A program made the position numbers and the translations under genes. From positions 1 through 64,000 of the forward strand of contig NZ_PPXY01000009.1 in NCBI RefSeq assembly GCF_021655115.1: DNA of 64,000 bases. The letters are read 5' to 3'. This DNA comes from Clostridium sp. Cult3 (GTDB lineage Bacteria > Bacillota > Clostridia > Tissierellales > Tepidimicrobiaceae). Positions 1-9,261 of the stretch are shown here, piece by piece (within the stretch, counting starts at the first letter, position 1; every line of letters starts with the position of its first letter). The notes under the pieces were generated by a model. It searched no databases and had not been told where the DNA came from. It saw only the letters and a program-made list of their open reading frames with translations.

Positions 1-1245
1 TAAATAAGCAAGACCATAGGCAACAGGTACACGGATGACAACTGTGGTAATCAGTGAAATCCACATAGGAGTAATAGTATCACCTGCACCACGCATAACT
101 CCAGACAAACATTGGGTTATAGCCATTGCAATATAGCCCAAGGCAAGAATTCTCATCATATGCATACTTAGGTCAACCAATTCTTTTGTATTGGTAAAAA
201 CACCCATAAGATGTTTGCCAAAGATTAAGATCAATATCGTTATAGTAGTAGAAACTCCAACAGCAATTTTAATGCCATCTTTAGTTCCCTTTTCTACTCT
301 ATCAAATTTTTTAGCTCCTACATTTTGTCCAGTATAGGTGGTCATTGCACTTCCAAAAGAAAAGTTTGGCATCATAGCAAATCCATCTACCCGCATGATA
401 ATTACATTTGCAGCGATAACCATTTCTCCAAAACTATTAGTTAGAGATTGTACAACGATCATTGCAAGGGAAAATATAGCTTGAGTTAAGCCTGAAGGCA
501 GTCCTAGCTTTATAAGTTTATAAGAATATTCTTTTTTTAATTTTAGCATTTCCCAGTTTAAAGTAAAGTTACTTTTCATATTGAGCAATTTCATAATACA
601 AAGTATTGCTGATATTGATTGTGCTATAACAGTTGCTAAGGCAACGCCTGGAACTCCCATATTAAATCTTGCAACAAACAAAATATCAAGTCCTACATTT
701 AAAGCTGTAGAAATTAGTAGAAAAATAAGCGCTGATAAAGAATCTCCAAGGCCTCTCAAAACACCAGCTAAAATATTATAATAAGCAAGACCAGCAATCC
801 CAACAAAATATATAATAAGGTAATCTGTACACCAGTCTATAATAGAGCTCGGTGTGTTAAGAAAAGAGAGTAATGGGCGAGTGACAGTAGGCCCGATAAT
901 CATTATAATTGCTGATGAAATAGCAGTAAGTGTAATACATGTACCGATGGTACGGGAAAGTTTTTCCTTATCTTTAGCTCCAAAGTATTGGGATACCATT
1001 ATACCAGCACCTACAGAAATTCCTACAAATAATACGAGTAATAGATTTAATATAGGACCTGCACTGCCAACTGCAGCAAGAGCATTATCTCCTATATACT
1101 TCCCAACAATAATTGAATCTGCAGTATTATAGAGTTGTTGAGCAATATTACCAATCAACATAGGTATTGCAAATTCAACAATACGTTTCCAAGGTGGCCC
1201 CTCAGTTAAATCCTTGGGAGCAAATAGTTCTTTAAATTTTGCCAT
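1..1245 (-). CDS. MATE family efflux transporter (3' end missing)
   Basis: Reading the minus strand from the ATG at 1245 gives about 415 residues with no stop before the window edge, so roughly the last 35-40 residues of a typical 450-residue MATE protein are missing. The start shows the family pattern: a charged head followed by EFAIPMLIGNIAQQLYNTAD, then repeated hydrophobic helices separated by short loops, including GVLRGLGDS in the first half and SGVMRGAGDT in the second, the pseudo-symmetric halves of MATE. MATE proteins export cationic drugs or metabolites in exchange for Na+ or H+. A second in-frame ATG lies 6 nt upstream, but AGGGGG is correctly spaced only for the one chosen. Substrate unknown. 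Confidence 0.85.
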   Translation of the reverse strand, partial: MAKFKELFAPKDLTEGPPWKRIVEFAIPMLIGNIAQQLYNTADSIIVGKYIGDNALAAVGSAGPILNLLLVLFVGISVGAGIMVSQYFGAKDKEKLSRTIGTCITLTAISSAIIMIIGPTVTRPLLSFLNTPSSIIDWCTDYLIIYFVGIAGLAYYNILAGVLRGLGDSLSALIFLLISTALNVGLDILFVARFNMGVPGVALATVIAQSISAILCIMKLLNMKSNFTLNWEMLKLKKEYSYKLIKLGLPSGLTQAIFSLAMIVVQSLTNSFGEMVIAANVIIMRVDGFAMMPNFSFGSAMTTYTGQNVGAKKFDRVEKGTKDGIKIAVGVSTTITILILIFGKHLMGVFTNTKELVDLSMHMMRILALGYIAMAITQCLSGVMRGAGDTITPMWISLITTVVIRVPVAYGLAYL

Positions 1246-1374
1246 AAACATTCCCCCTAAATAATTTAATATTTTGTATAATTTAAATATGCTCATACCT
1301 ATATATTGTACTCTTTAAGAAGAAACTAATCAAGATTAAAAGATATATAGTAAGAATAGGTAATAGTTTACATA

Positions 1375-1403
1375 TGGGACAAAAGACCTATGTGTGATAT
1401 AAT
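1375..1403 (+). promoter_or_regulatory. Probable promoter of the diguanylate cyclase gene
   Basis: A perfect -10 hexamer TATAAT (1398-1403) is preceded at 17 nt by TGGGAC (1375-1380), a moderate -35. Loosely inverted sequence (ACATATGG ... CCTATGTG) surrounds the -35 and could be an operator. The remainder of the 1246-1438 divergent gap holds nothing else that I recognise. Confidence 0.35.
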
Positions 1404-1438
1404 ATTAGGTACATAGATGCTATAAGGAAGGTGCAAAT

Positions 1439-2884
1439 ATGCCTTTATCAAAAGTAGGTTATTCTGAAAACAATAAAACAGATAGGCTGTCTAATGCTAA
1501 TGATCATCCCGTAGAAATATTAACAGATGAACAATTGAAATCATTTGAAAAGTTTATTGACATCCCAATGATTCTTTTCAATGAAAAAGAGATACTATAT
1601 TTGAATGATTTTTGCAAGAGGATGTTGGGTTATGAAGAACTATTAAAAGGTAAAACCTTAGATATATTCGACAGTTTTGAGAAAGAATTTATCGAGAATA
1701 CACATCATATTTTAGAGGATGGTACGTATCGTATAAGGGATGAAATTTCTATACTTAATAAAGATAATGAAAAGTTGTGGGTTGAACTTATAGGAAGGAC
1801 TGTTATATATAATTGCCAAAAATGTATTTTTGCAAGTCTAAAGGATATTTCTGATGTAAAACAACTTAAATCAAATCTATCCAGAATTACTAAAGTTAGG
1901 GCTTTGATGTTAGAAACTACTAGGTTTGCATTGAAGATAGAAGATATAAGTGAATTATTTCAACTTATTTTAAGAAATGCATTATATTCCATTGAAAATG
2001 GGACAATAGGAACAATATTAATAAAAAAGGGCGACTATTTTACTGTGGCTTCCCAAATAGGATTTTCTAGGGATATTAAAGATTTTCAATTGCCAATTGA
2101 AGAGGCATTTCTATATAGAGCAACTAATGGCAGAATGGATGAAATTGCAAATATTCCAGATTTGGTGCCCTATAGAAGATATTATCCCATTGAAACAAAG
2201 CATGGAGAAAAAAAGTATATTAAATCAACCCTTACAGCTCCAATCTATATAAATGGCAGTTTGTTCGGCATGATTAATATAGATTCCATTGAAACTAACG
2301 CTTTTGATGGAGAAGATGTTAAATCTATGGAATTTATACGAAATTATATTGAAATAATAATAACTAATTATCTACTATATGAAGAGAAATCTCACCTAGC
2401 AAGGTATGATCAATTAACTAATGTTTGCAATCGATCTTATTTTGAAGATCAAGTCAAAAATATAATAGATAAAGCTTTATGCTATAAAGAAACCTTTAAT
2501 TTAGTTATTTGGGATATAAATAATTTAAAGACTATTAACGATTCTTTTGGACATTTAACGGGAGATGAGGTTATTAAAAAATTTATTTATGAACTTAAAA
2601 ACAATATTAGAAAGACCGATATTATTGGAAGATATGGTGGGGATGAATTTGTAGGTGTTTTTTTTGAAAGTGATATGAAGAGTCTTGATAAAAGATTTCA
2701 GAATCTCCTTCTACATATGGAAAACAATCCACTACGTATCAATGGGAAAGAAATAATATGTGGGTTTAGCTATGGTATAGCAAGTTTTCCTAAAGAGGGA
2801 ATTTGTCTTAAAGATTTGGTTAGAGTTGCAGATGAAAGAATGTATATTTTCAAGAAAAATTATAAAAAACGAATAGGTAAATAA
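1439..2884 (+). CDS. PAS-GAF-GGDEF diguanylate cyclase
   Basis: A 481-residue soluble protein. A PAS-like domain (about residues 33-145) is followed by a GAF-like domain (about 155-310) and a GGDEF domain (about 320-481). The active-site signature GGDEF is intact at 400-404, and the upstream RKTD at 391-394, five residues before it, matches the RxxD inhibitory I-site, so an active cyclase with product feedback is likely. It would make cyclic di-GMP from two GTP under control of the PAS/GAF sensors, whose ligands cannot be read. No transmembrane segment or EAL domain is present. It is a single-gene unit with its own promoter and terminator. Confidence 0.9.
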   Translation: MPLSKVGYSENNKTDRLSNANDHPVEILTDEQLKSFEKFIDIPMILFNEKEILYLNDFCKRMLGYEELLKGKTLDIFDSFEKEFIENTHHILEDGTYRIRDEISILNKDNEKLWVELIGRTVIYNCQKCIFASLKDISDVKQLKSNLSRITKVRALMLETTRFALKIEDISELFQLILRNALYSIENGTIGTILIKKGDYFTVASQIGFSRDIKDFQLPIEEAFLYRATNGRMDEIANIPDLVPYRRYYPIETKHGEKKYIKSTLTAPIYINGSLFGMINIDSIETNAFDGEDVKSMEFIRNYIEIIITNYLLYEEKSHLARYDQLTNVCNRSYFEDQVKNIIDKALCYKETFNLVIWDINNLKTINDSFGHLTGDEVIKKFIYELKNNIRKTDIIGRYGGDEFVGVFFESDMKSLDKRFQNLLLHMENNPLRINGKEIICGFSYGIASFPKEGICLKDLVRVADERMYIFKKNYKKRIGK

Positions 2885-2926
2885 TGAAAAAGGATGACTA
2901 GTCTAGGCCAATCATCCTTTTTCATT
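2883..2926. terminator. Bidirectional terminator
   Basis: Perfect 15-bp inverted repeat (2883-2897 with 2912-2926), arms AATGAAAAAGGATGA / TCATCCTTTTTCATT. It gives an A-tract/stem/T-tract on either strand and serves both the GGDEF gene and the convergent DUF308 gene. Confidence 0.85.
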
Positions 2927-2927
2927 A

Positions 2928-3467
2928 TTATTTAAAGTAAGATGAAATTTTGTATATCATGAATATATCGCTGATGCCGCTTAAAATCATCCCTAAACCA
3001 ATAACTATGGAAAAGGCTGGAGATATGGCAGAAGGATTCATTACTCCATAAAACCCAAATCCAATGGCTATAATTCCAAATATAGCAGATACCCACCATT
3101 TTTTGTAGTCCATACCCTTTAAGTTAAATGCGTGTTGGAAATTAATTGCTCCATGGAAGAATAGGAAGAATCCTAATATAGCACCGAGTATAGATACTAT
3201 GGTTTCTGGTTTTATTAAAAAGAACAATCCAATTAATAAAGTGATGATACCCGTTCCAAGATCGAATCTCTCAATTCGTTGAGAGGTTTCGGATTTTATA
3301 TGAGCGAGTATTTTAGAAATGCCAAATAGAGCTATAATTATACCCAAGATAATAACTATTAGTCTATTGGTGGTATCAGGGCGAATCATAAACATAAGGC
3401 CAAATACAATGTATATTATCGCCATGATGATAAAATTTAATTTAGCTTGTTTTAGTATACTATTCAT
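2928..3467 (-). CDS. DUF308 (HdeD-like) membrane protein
   Basis: A 179-residue, almost wholly hydrophobic protein with about six predicted membrane helices arranged as repeated pairs (IIMAIIYIVFGLMFMI, LIVIILGIIIALFGI, GIITLLIGLFFLI and others). The repeated two-helix units with G-x-x-x-G-like spacing and proline at helix ends are the pattern of the HdeD/DUF308 family. E. coli HdeD is linked to acid resistance, but the Firmicute members have no settled role. ATG start with a GGGGG ribosome binding site. It is transcribed alone and convergent with the GGDEF gene. Confidence 0.75.
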   Translation of the reverse strand: MNSILKQAKLNFIIMAIIYIVFGLMFMIRPDTTNRLIVIILGIIIALFGISKILAHIKSETSQRIERFDLGTGIITLLIGLFFLIKPETIVSILGAILGFFLFFHGAINFQHAFNLKGMDYKKWWVSAIFGIIAIGFGFYGVMNPSAISPAFSIVIGLGMILSGISDIFMIYKISSYFK

Positions 3468-3653
3468 AGCATGACCCCCTACTTATATTATCTTATACTT
3501 ATATATTATAAATACCCATTTATCTATCATAAATCTACAAATAATAAATAAGTATTTATCGAATAAAATAATAAATCACTTAAATTGTTTTTTGAATAAA
3601 TATATTTGTGCTATACTAAGCTAGTAGAACAAAAAATTTGGAGGATATGTATA

Positions 3654-3779
3654 ATGAATAATAAAAAAGATGACAGTTTATCCATAGGAATAGGGGTGGG
3701 ATTGGCTTTAGGTACAGTATTTGGTATTTTAACGAATAATATTGGTACAGGGGTAGGTATTGGATTAGCTATTGTATAG
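3654..3779 (+). pseudogene. Small glycine-rich peptide, apparently frameshifted near its end
   Basis: A good ribosome binding site (GGAGG) precedes an ATG and 41 codons encoding a charged head (MNNKKDDSLSIG) and a glycine-rich, membrane-like body. The frame ends at TAG 3777-3779. The next frame continues without a break from that point as IAMGSSSGNNN and stops at 3809-3811. The extension has the composition expected of the tail of such small Gly-zipper-like proteins, so I infer a recent small indel around 3774-3779. Alternatively the short form is the true product. Function unknown. The rest of 3468-3861 shows no other gene. Confidence 0.45.
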
Positions 3780-3861
3780 CTATGGGAAGTAGTTCAGGCA
3801 ACAATAATTAGAGAGAAAGATAGTAGCATGAAATTAAATAATATTAGGAGGCGAAGTTTGT

Positions 3862-5451
3862 ATGAAAGAAGAAGAAAAGAAAGTAAACTTTTCTAAAGTT
3901 GTGAGAGTACTATCAATACCTTTATTAGCTTTTATTTTGTGGTATATATTTTTACCAGCGATCAACTTACATTCTTTTGAATTTTGGATTTATTTGATAA
4001 TTAATCTATTATTTACAGTAGTTATACTAATTACCTTTGATAAGAAGTATTATAAATTATTTATAGTACCGGGGATTTTATTGGCATTACTAATTGTGTT
4101 AAAATTGTCATCAACAGTGATATTTCATTCAACAAAGTATGCAAATTTAATAAATAGGGAAAATAGTTCTTTTGAAGAAGATATAAAGGAAGCCTCCTTT
4201 GAGCAAGTCCCTACAGTTGATAGGGATACAGCCCAAAGATTAGGTAGTAGAAAGATGGGAGAAATGTTGGATTTAGTCTCTCAATACAATGTATCTGATG
4301 CTTATACTCAAATTAACTACAATGATAAGCCGGTAAGAGTTACACCTCTTGAATACAATGGATTTTTAAAGTGGATAGGCAACAAAAATGAAGGTATACC
4401 TAATTATATTATAGTGGATATGATAGATGGAAAAGTAGAGCTAACCAAACTTGAAAACAATATTAAGTATTCTAAGTCAGATAAATTTTCAAGGGATATC
4501 TATAGACATTTAAGGCTAAAATATCCTAGGGATATGTTTTTTGAAGTTAACTTTGAAATTGATGAGGAGGGAGTTCCTTATTGGGTGGCACCAGTATATC
4601 ACAATACCATTGGCTGGTTTGGTGGATTTGATGTAAAGGAAGTAATACTAACCAATGCAACAAATGGTGAAACGAAAAAATACGGTATAGAAGATGTGCC
4701 AAAATGGGTTGACAGGATCTATGATGCAGAGGAAATAATCAGGCAGCTTAATTGGAATGGTGGACTTCAATCGGGATTTTTCAACTCTTTATTTGCTCAA
4801 AAAGGTGTGTTGCAAACAACAGAAGGGTACAATTATTTAGCTATAGATGATGATGTTTATCTGTATACAGGTATGACCTCTGTAGGTGCTGATGAATCTA
4901 ATGTTGGATTTGTACTCGTAAACATGAGAACAAAGGGTACTAAATTTTACAAGATGTCATCGGCGGAAGAATTTTCAGCTATGGAAAGTGCTGAGGGAGC
5001 GGTGCAAGAAAAAGGATATATATCAACTTTCCCAATTCTATTAAATATAGGTAATAAACCAACTTATTTTATGTCCTTAAAAGATGAGGCAGGGCTAGTT
5101 AAAATGTATGCATTAGTTGATGCTGGGAATTATCAGCAGGTGTCAATTGGTACAACGGTAAACAATGTGGTTAGTACTCATTTAGGCAAGGATGTAAGCA
5201 ATCTTCCAGCTGAAGAAGAGGAAGAACCAACGGAGTTATTAAATATAGAGGGAAAAATCATGGGTATTGAATCCGTGGTTATAGATGGAGATACTCATTA
5301 CTACTTCCTATTAGATAATAGGGATAAAATATTTATAGCTAATATTGGAGTATCGGAAAAGTTGCCATTTATAAAGATTGATGATGAAGTTAGTATTGAA
5401 TACTATGAGAAAAACAATTTAAATCAAGTAACGAAAATAGAATTAAGATAA
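3862..5451 (+). CDS. Conserved membrane-anchored protein of unknown function
   Basis: A 529-residue protein with three hydrophobic helices near the N-terminus (about residues 13-33, 38-57 and 66-83). A large soluble region of about 440 residues follows and should lie outside the membrane on the side fixed by the odd helix number. The soluble part contains segments such as EGVPYWVAPVYHNTIGWFGG and ends in a roughly 75-residue, OB-fold-like tail (LNIEGKIMGIESVVIDGDTHYYFLLDN). I do not recognise a catalytic motif. Similar long proteins occur in Clostridia, sometimes labelled CvpA-like, but that label is not supported by anything visible here. ATG start with AGGAGG; monocistronic. Confidence 0.7.
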   Translation: MKEEEKKVNFSKVVRVLSIPLLAFILWYIFLPAINLHSFEFWIYLIINLLFTVVILITFDKKYYKLFIVPGILLALLIVLKLSSTVIFHSTKYANLINRENSSFEEDIKEASFEQVPTVDRDTAQRLGSRKMGEMLDLVSQYNVSDAYTQINYNDKPVRVTPLEYNGFLKWIGNKNEGIPNYIIVDMIDGKVELTKLENNIKYSKSDKFSRDIYRHLRLKYPRDMFFEVNFEIDEEGVPYWVAPVYHNTIGWFGGFDVKEVILTNATNGETKKYGIEDVPKWVDRIYDAEEIIRQLNWNGGLQSGFFNSLFAQKGVLQTTEGYNYLAIDDDVYLYTGMTSVGADESNVGFVLVNMRTKGTKFYKMSSAEEFSAMESAEGAVQEKGYISTFPILLNIGNKPTYFMSLKDEAGLVKMYALVDAGNYQQVSIGTTVNNVVSTHLGKDVSNLPAEEEEEPTELLNIEGKIMGIESVVIDGDTHYYFLLDNRDKIFIANIGVSEKLPFIKIDDEVSIEYYEKNNLNQVTKIELR

Positions 5452-5453
5452 AT

Positions 5454-5499
5454 AGGTTTGCCTCAAAGTGATTATCAATAATCATTTTGAGGCAAACCT
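5454..5499. terminator. Terminator shared by convergent genes
   Basis: Arms 5454-5472 and 5481-5499 (AGGTTTGCCTCAAA ... TTTGAGGCAAACCT) pair over 19 positions with a single G-U. It lies between the unknown membrane protein and the end of the hydroxylase operon. Confidence 0.7.
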
Positions 5500-5512
5500 T
5501 AATAAGGATAAT

Positions 5513-5980
5513 TTAGTTTAATTTTAATATAGATCTTACTGCGTCGTGAATTTCCTGATAGCTGGTGCATCTACATAGATTAGACTGTAGCCATTCTTCA
5601 ATAGTATACTCATCTGCATCGGGATGATGTATGGAAAGACTGTGGCATACCATGATAAATCCTGATGTACAATACCCACATTGAAAACCCCAGTTTTCTA
5701 CAAAAGCCTTTTGAATGGGGGTATTATTTAGTCCTTCTATGGTGGTGATTTTTTTACCTATGGTTTCTACTGTAAGCATAAGACAGGATTTAACAGGCCA
5801 ATCATCTATTAAGACAGTACAGGCACCACAGTCTCCATTTTCACAGCCAGGTTTTGCACCAGTTAATCCTAAGCCATTTCTAAGGGTATATAATAATGTG
5901 TCTGAAGGCTTGACAACAACCTCTCTATCTTCTCCATTGATATTTAAAACTAAAGTAGTATTGCCTGAAATATTGAGCAT
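5513..5980 (-). CDS. Molybdenum hydroxylase, [2Fe-2S] subunit
   Basis: A 155-residue protein with two Fe-S motifs of the xanthine dehydrogenase small-subunit family. The plant-type ferredoxin cluster is CENGDCGACTVLIDDWPVKSC and the C-terminal helical-bundle cluster is CGYC plus NLCRC. It passes electrons from the Mo-pterin site to FAD. It is the last gene of a three-gene operon: its ATG follows directly on the stop codon of the FAD subunit gene, and its ribosome binding site GGAGG lies inside that gene's last codons. No separate regulation is visible. The family assignment is firm; the substrate of the complex is not. Confidence 0.9.
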   Translation of the reverse strand: MLNISGNTTLVLNINGEDREVVVKPSDTLLYTLRNGLGLTGAKPGCENGDCGACTVLIDDWPVKSCLMLTVETIGKKITTIEGLNNTPIQKAFVENWGFQCGYCTSGFIMVCHSLSIHHPDADEYTIEEWLQSNLCRCTSYQEIHDAVRSILKLN

Positions 5981-6817
5981 TTATATGACCTCCTGAAAAT
6001 TTTCTAAGGTTTCATTTAGCATAGTGTGGAGCAGAAATTTTCTATATTCAGACGAACCTCCCAGGTCATCTAATATTTCATAGGGAATATTTTTAATAAG
6101 CTTTTTAATCCTTTCGTCCTTGGGAAGGGATTTATCATTTAGGATATCTTCTAGTATATTAGATCTAAAGGGAAATTCACATAGACCACTAAAGGCTATA
6201 TTAATTTTACCTTGATCTACCAGTGCTACTAAGGTAATTAGTGGATAATCTATTTTTTCGTTTTTAGTCCTTTTCACATGTATCGATGGAAGATTTAAGT
6301 ATTTTTCATCAATAATGGCTTGAACTATCAATTCCTCCTTGGAAATTTTCAATTCCTTAAAAAACACATCCATTATGGGAATTGTTCTACTGCCCTTTAT
6401 TCCTTCTAGAACTATATTCGCATTGGCCACCATAAGGGGGAGCATTGCCTCCTTGTATATGATGGTTCCTGCTAAATTTCCTCCTAGGGTGATTTTGTCC
6501 TGTATAGTATGGTCAGAAATTCTATTAACTGCTAGGCTAAGTAGGGGAAATTGGTTTTGGGTAGCAATATGGGTAAGGGTTAGGGCAGAGCCAATGGTCA
6601 GTTTATTGTTTTCCAATACATGGATATTACATTCTGGAATAGCCTTTATGTCTATCACAGCTTCAGCGTGGACATTGTGAACTCTTGCCATACTGATAAA
6701 TTCAGTACCACCACCATAGTAGATAGGGGATTTTCCTAAGGAATCCAATTGGGCATATAAACTAACTGCTTCAGCTAAAGTATTTGGTTTATAATAATCA
6801 AAATCAAAGGGAATCAT
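5981..6817 (-). CDS. Molybdenum hydroxylase, FAD-binding subunit
   Basis: A 278-residue protein of the CO dehydrogenase/xanthine dehydrogenase medium-subunit type. FAD-binding signatures are YYGGGTEF near residue 35 and TLGGNLAG near residue 110. The frame is open further upstream, but the real start is the ATG at 6817, five bases after GGAGG and beginning MIPFDFDYYKP, the usual family N-terminus. The upstream extension reads as antisense-like sequence. The start overlaps the end of the catalytic subunit gene by 14 nt, indicating translational coupling. FAD would pass electrons to NAD or another acceptor. Confidence 0.9.
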   Translation of the reverse strand: MIPFDFDYYKPNTLAEAVSLYAQLDSLGKSPIYYGGGTEFISMARVHNVHAEAVIDIKAIPECNIHVLENNKLTIGSALTLTHIATQNQFPLLSLAVNRISDHTIQDKITLGGNLAGTIIYKEAMLPLMVANANIVLEGIKGSRTIPIMDVFFKELKISKEELIVQAIIDEKYLNLPSIHVKRTKNEKIDYPLITLVALVDQGKINIAFSGLCEFPFRSNILEDILNDKSLPKDERIKKLIKNIPYEILDDLGGSSEYRKFLLHTMLNETLENFQEVI

Positions 6818-9149
6818 ACTTACCTCCAGTTTTAGTTTTCCATATGGTTTCAGGGGATATGGGTAGTATATCAAGATCAGCCTGGGAAGCAATAGATATT
6901 GCATTGGCAAAGGCTGCTGGTATTCCAATAATCCCATGTTCTGCTAAACCTCGAGCTCCAAAGGGGGCATCTATTTGTTCTGTTTCTAGAAATTCTACTA
7001 GATATTCTGGTTGTTCTCCAAAATGGATTAGTTTATAAGTTCTAAGGGAGGAGTTTTCCAATTTACCTTGGGAATTGTAAAGGAATTCTTCTCTAGTGGC
7101 TAAACCTAATCCCATGCTCATGCCACCCATCAGTAATCCCCTTGCTGCACAAGGATTGATTAATTTCCCTACATCTACAACAGTAGCTGCTTTCAATAAT
7201 CTATAATCGTATTTTACTGGATCATATTCTATTTCTACAGCTTGAGCCCCTACGGTTATGGATGGTCCTGTTCTCCCTTGACCAGTTTCTGGGTTTAAGG
7301 GGATTAAATGTTTCATTATGTAATTGCCATGGCCTATAATCTCCCCGCCAATGGAAGGGCCATCGGGGTATTTATATCCATGAGCTATATCCTTAAAATG
7401 GATAAATATACTAGGATCATCCCTAAAAAATACTTTTTGATTTGCCACTTCTAAATCATCAGGAGCACATCTAAGCACTATAGAACCTATGGATTTAATC
7501 TGTTTTATAATGGAATTACAAGCTCTTATGGCAGCAGTTCCTGCCATAAAGGTTGTCATACTGGCCACGGTTTTCCAATGTTTTGGACTAACTTGAGTAT
7601 TCACCTCCATTAAGGGGTGCACCTTGTTTATATCCATCTTCATCTTCTCTGCTACTATTTGACATATGGTGGTTTTCATTCCAGGACCAATTTCTACTGC
7701 ACCAAAGTTTACATCTACACCACCATCGGAGTTTAATTTTAATATTACTCCAGACATAGCATCTGGTGCAGAATTAGAGGTTTTCCAAAAACAAGCCATA
7801 CCTTTAGCTTTTATGGTGCCATCGATATTTTGTATTATTTGACCTTCTTCCCAATTGATGAGGGTTTTTAGCTTATTTATACAGTTTGATATATTCCCAG
7901 TATTGCTGAAAGTCACTTTAGTTTGTGTAGGCGTTGTATTTCCTTCTTTTATGGCATTTTTTAGCCTAAGCTCTAAGGGATCCATATCTAATGCTATTGC
8001 TAGCTTATCTATGGATCTTTCTACAGGAAAGGCAGCAGATACATGGCCAAATCCTCTATAGGAGGTTACATATATATGATTTGTGTATACAGCTAAGGCA
8101 TCGCAGTAAACATTTTCTATATTGTAGGGACCAGTACAGGAACTGGCAATGGCCTTAGCCATACGAGGCCCTGTGTCGGAATAGGCGCCACAATCTACCA
8201 AGTAAGTGGCTTCTAATGCTTTTATTATTCCATCCTTAGTAGCTCCTATCTTAATCTTTGCGTCTACACCTATTTTAGATGGAGAACTAAATATATCCTG
8301 TTCTCTGGTATTGGCAATTCTAACCTTGCGACCACCTACAGCTAAAGAGGCAATATAGGCTATAAATTCTAGTTGAACTGTAGCTTTACCACCAAAGGCG
8401 CCACCTACCAAGGGAGTTCGTACTATTATTTTACTTTTAGAAATCCCAAATACTTTACTTAACTCTTCTTTTACTGCAAAGGGGGCTTGGGATGAAGTAT
8501 TTATTATAACTTCTCCGCTAGGTAGTATTTCTGCTGTGGCATTTCTAGTTTCCATAGCTATATGGTCCGATTGGGGTAGGGAATAACTATGTTCTAAAAC
8601 TATATAGGATCCACTAAAGGCTTTATCAACATCTCCTTTTCTGATTTTAGTGGAACCTGCAATATTAGTGTTCAGTTGTGGATTAGCTTCTACACTGGGA
8701 TGATGATATTGGCTTAATTTTTCGTGTACCAATATTGAATCTTCTCTTAAAGCATCTTGAACAGAATTAACAACTGGTAATGGATCATATATTACATCAA
8801 TTAGTTTTGTAGCATAGGCTGCTTCCTGCTCTGTATTTGCAATAACTACAGCCACAGGTTCACCGAAATACCTTACCTTATCTTTTGCAATAGGAGGTCT
8901 ATCTTCTATAATAGAACCAGTTAATATGGGGAGAAATTCTCCAGTAATTATTGCCTGGACTCCACTATACCTTTCTGCTTTTCTTGTATCAATGGATTTT
9001 ATGATTGCATGGGCATGGGTACTAGTTAATATCTTTGCATGTAAAGTATCTACTGTAATATGATCTCCATTATATTTTGCACGTCCAGTAACCTTATTCC
9101 AGGATTCTTTTTTAGGTATGCTTACTCCAATTTGTGGTACATAGTCCAT
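6804..9149 (-). CDS. Molybdenum hydroxylase, molybdopterin-binding catalytic subunit
   Basis: A 781-residue large subunit of the xanthine oxidase family. The N-terminal a/b hammerhead domain begins VTGRAKYNGD. The cofactor-binding loop GGAFGGK is intact, SYRGFGHVSAAF matches the substrate-channel loop, and GLAEHGIIGIPAAFANAI carries the expected catalytic glutamate. Such enzymes hydroxylate purines, nicotinate or other N-heterocycles or aldehydes. The loop residues do not let me choose among them, and it lacks the CO dehydrogenase cysteine loop. The start at 9149 is chosen because TTGGAGGAA sits just upstream; the 14 extra upstream codons have no binding site. No XdhC-type maturation or molybdopterin synthesis gene is nearby. 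Confidence 0.9.
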   Translation of the reverse strand: MDYVPQIGVSIPKKESWNKVTGRAKYNGDHITVDTLHAKILTSTHAHAIIKSIDTRKAERYSGVQAIITGEFLPILTGSIIEDRPPIAKDKVRYFGEPVAVVIANTEQEAAYATKLIDVIYDPLPVVNSVQDALREDSILVHEKLSQYHHPSVEANPQLNTNIAGSTKIRKGDVDKAFSGSYIVLEHSYSLPQSDHIAMETRNATAEILPSGEVIINTSSQAPFAVKEELSKVFGISKSKIIVRTPLVGGAFGGKATVQLEFIAYIASLAVGGRKVRIANTREQDIFSSPSKIGVDAKIKIGATKDGIIKALEATYLVDCGAYSDTGPRMAKAIASSCTGPYNIENVYCDALAVYTNHIYVTSYRGFGHVSAAFPVERSIDKLAIALDMDPLELRLKNAIKEGNTTPTQTKVTFSNTGNISNCINKLKTLINWEEGQIIQNIDGTIKAKGMACFWKTSNSAPDAMSGVILKLNSDGGVDVNFGAVEIGPGMKTTICQIVAEKMKMDINKVHPLMEVNTQVSPKHWKTVASMTTFMAGTAAIRACNSIIKQIKSIGSIVLRCAPDDLEVANQKVFFRDDPSIFIHFKDIAHGYKYPDGPSIGGEIIGHGNYIMKHLIPLNPETGQGRTGPSITVGAQAVEIEYDPVKYDYRLLKAATVVDVGKLINPCAARGLLMGGMSMGLGLATREEFLYNSQGKLENSSLRTYKLIHFGEQPEYLVEFLETEQIDAPFGARGLAEHGIIGIPAAFANAISIASQADLDILPISPETIWKTKTGGKYDSL

Positions 9150-9196
9150 AAAAATTCCTCCAATACATTTGATTAAAGATAGTTTGCCCAAAGGAA

Positions 9197-9212
9197 ATTT
9201 GATTAATCAAAT
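9197..9212. promoter_or_regulatory. 16-bp palindrome upstream of the hydroxylase operon
   Basis: ATTTGATTAATCAAAT is a perfect dyad about 50 nt before the catalytic subunit start. A further half-site-like TAATCAAAT occurs between it and the gene. It is a candidate operator for an unknown repressor; no regulator gene adjoins it. Confidence 0.35.
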
Positions 9213-9225
9213 AAATTCTTCATAA

Positions 9226-9261
9226 AAATAACCATAGCTTATTCTATTAATAAACTATGGT
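9226..9261 (-). terminator. Terminator of the SRAP gene
   Basis: Arms ACCATAG (9231-9237) and CTATGGT (9255-9261), extended inward by TTATT/AATAA, form a hairpin overlapping the SRAP stop codon. A TATTTTTAT run follows on the minus strand. Confidence 0.5.

Noticed and set aside
581-1132. Plus-strand open frames of 66 and 92 codons
   Set aside because: They lie antisense to the MATE transporter, which has clear membrane-protein coding character, and have no family features or suitable binding sites.
1366-1403. Cyclic di-GMP riboswitch before the GGDEF gene
   Set aside because: The short loosely inverted sequence lacks the conserved GEMM core, and the gap to the start is too small for an aptamer behind the -10.
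5981-6937. Longer FAD subunit starting at 6937
   Set aside because: The extra residues read antisense-like through the catalytic subunit gene; the ATG at 6817 has GGAGG at proper spacing and the normal family start.
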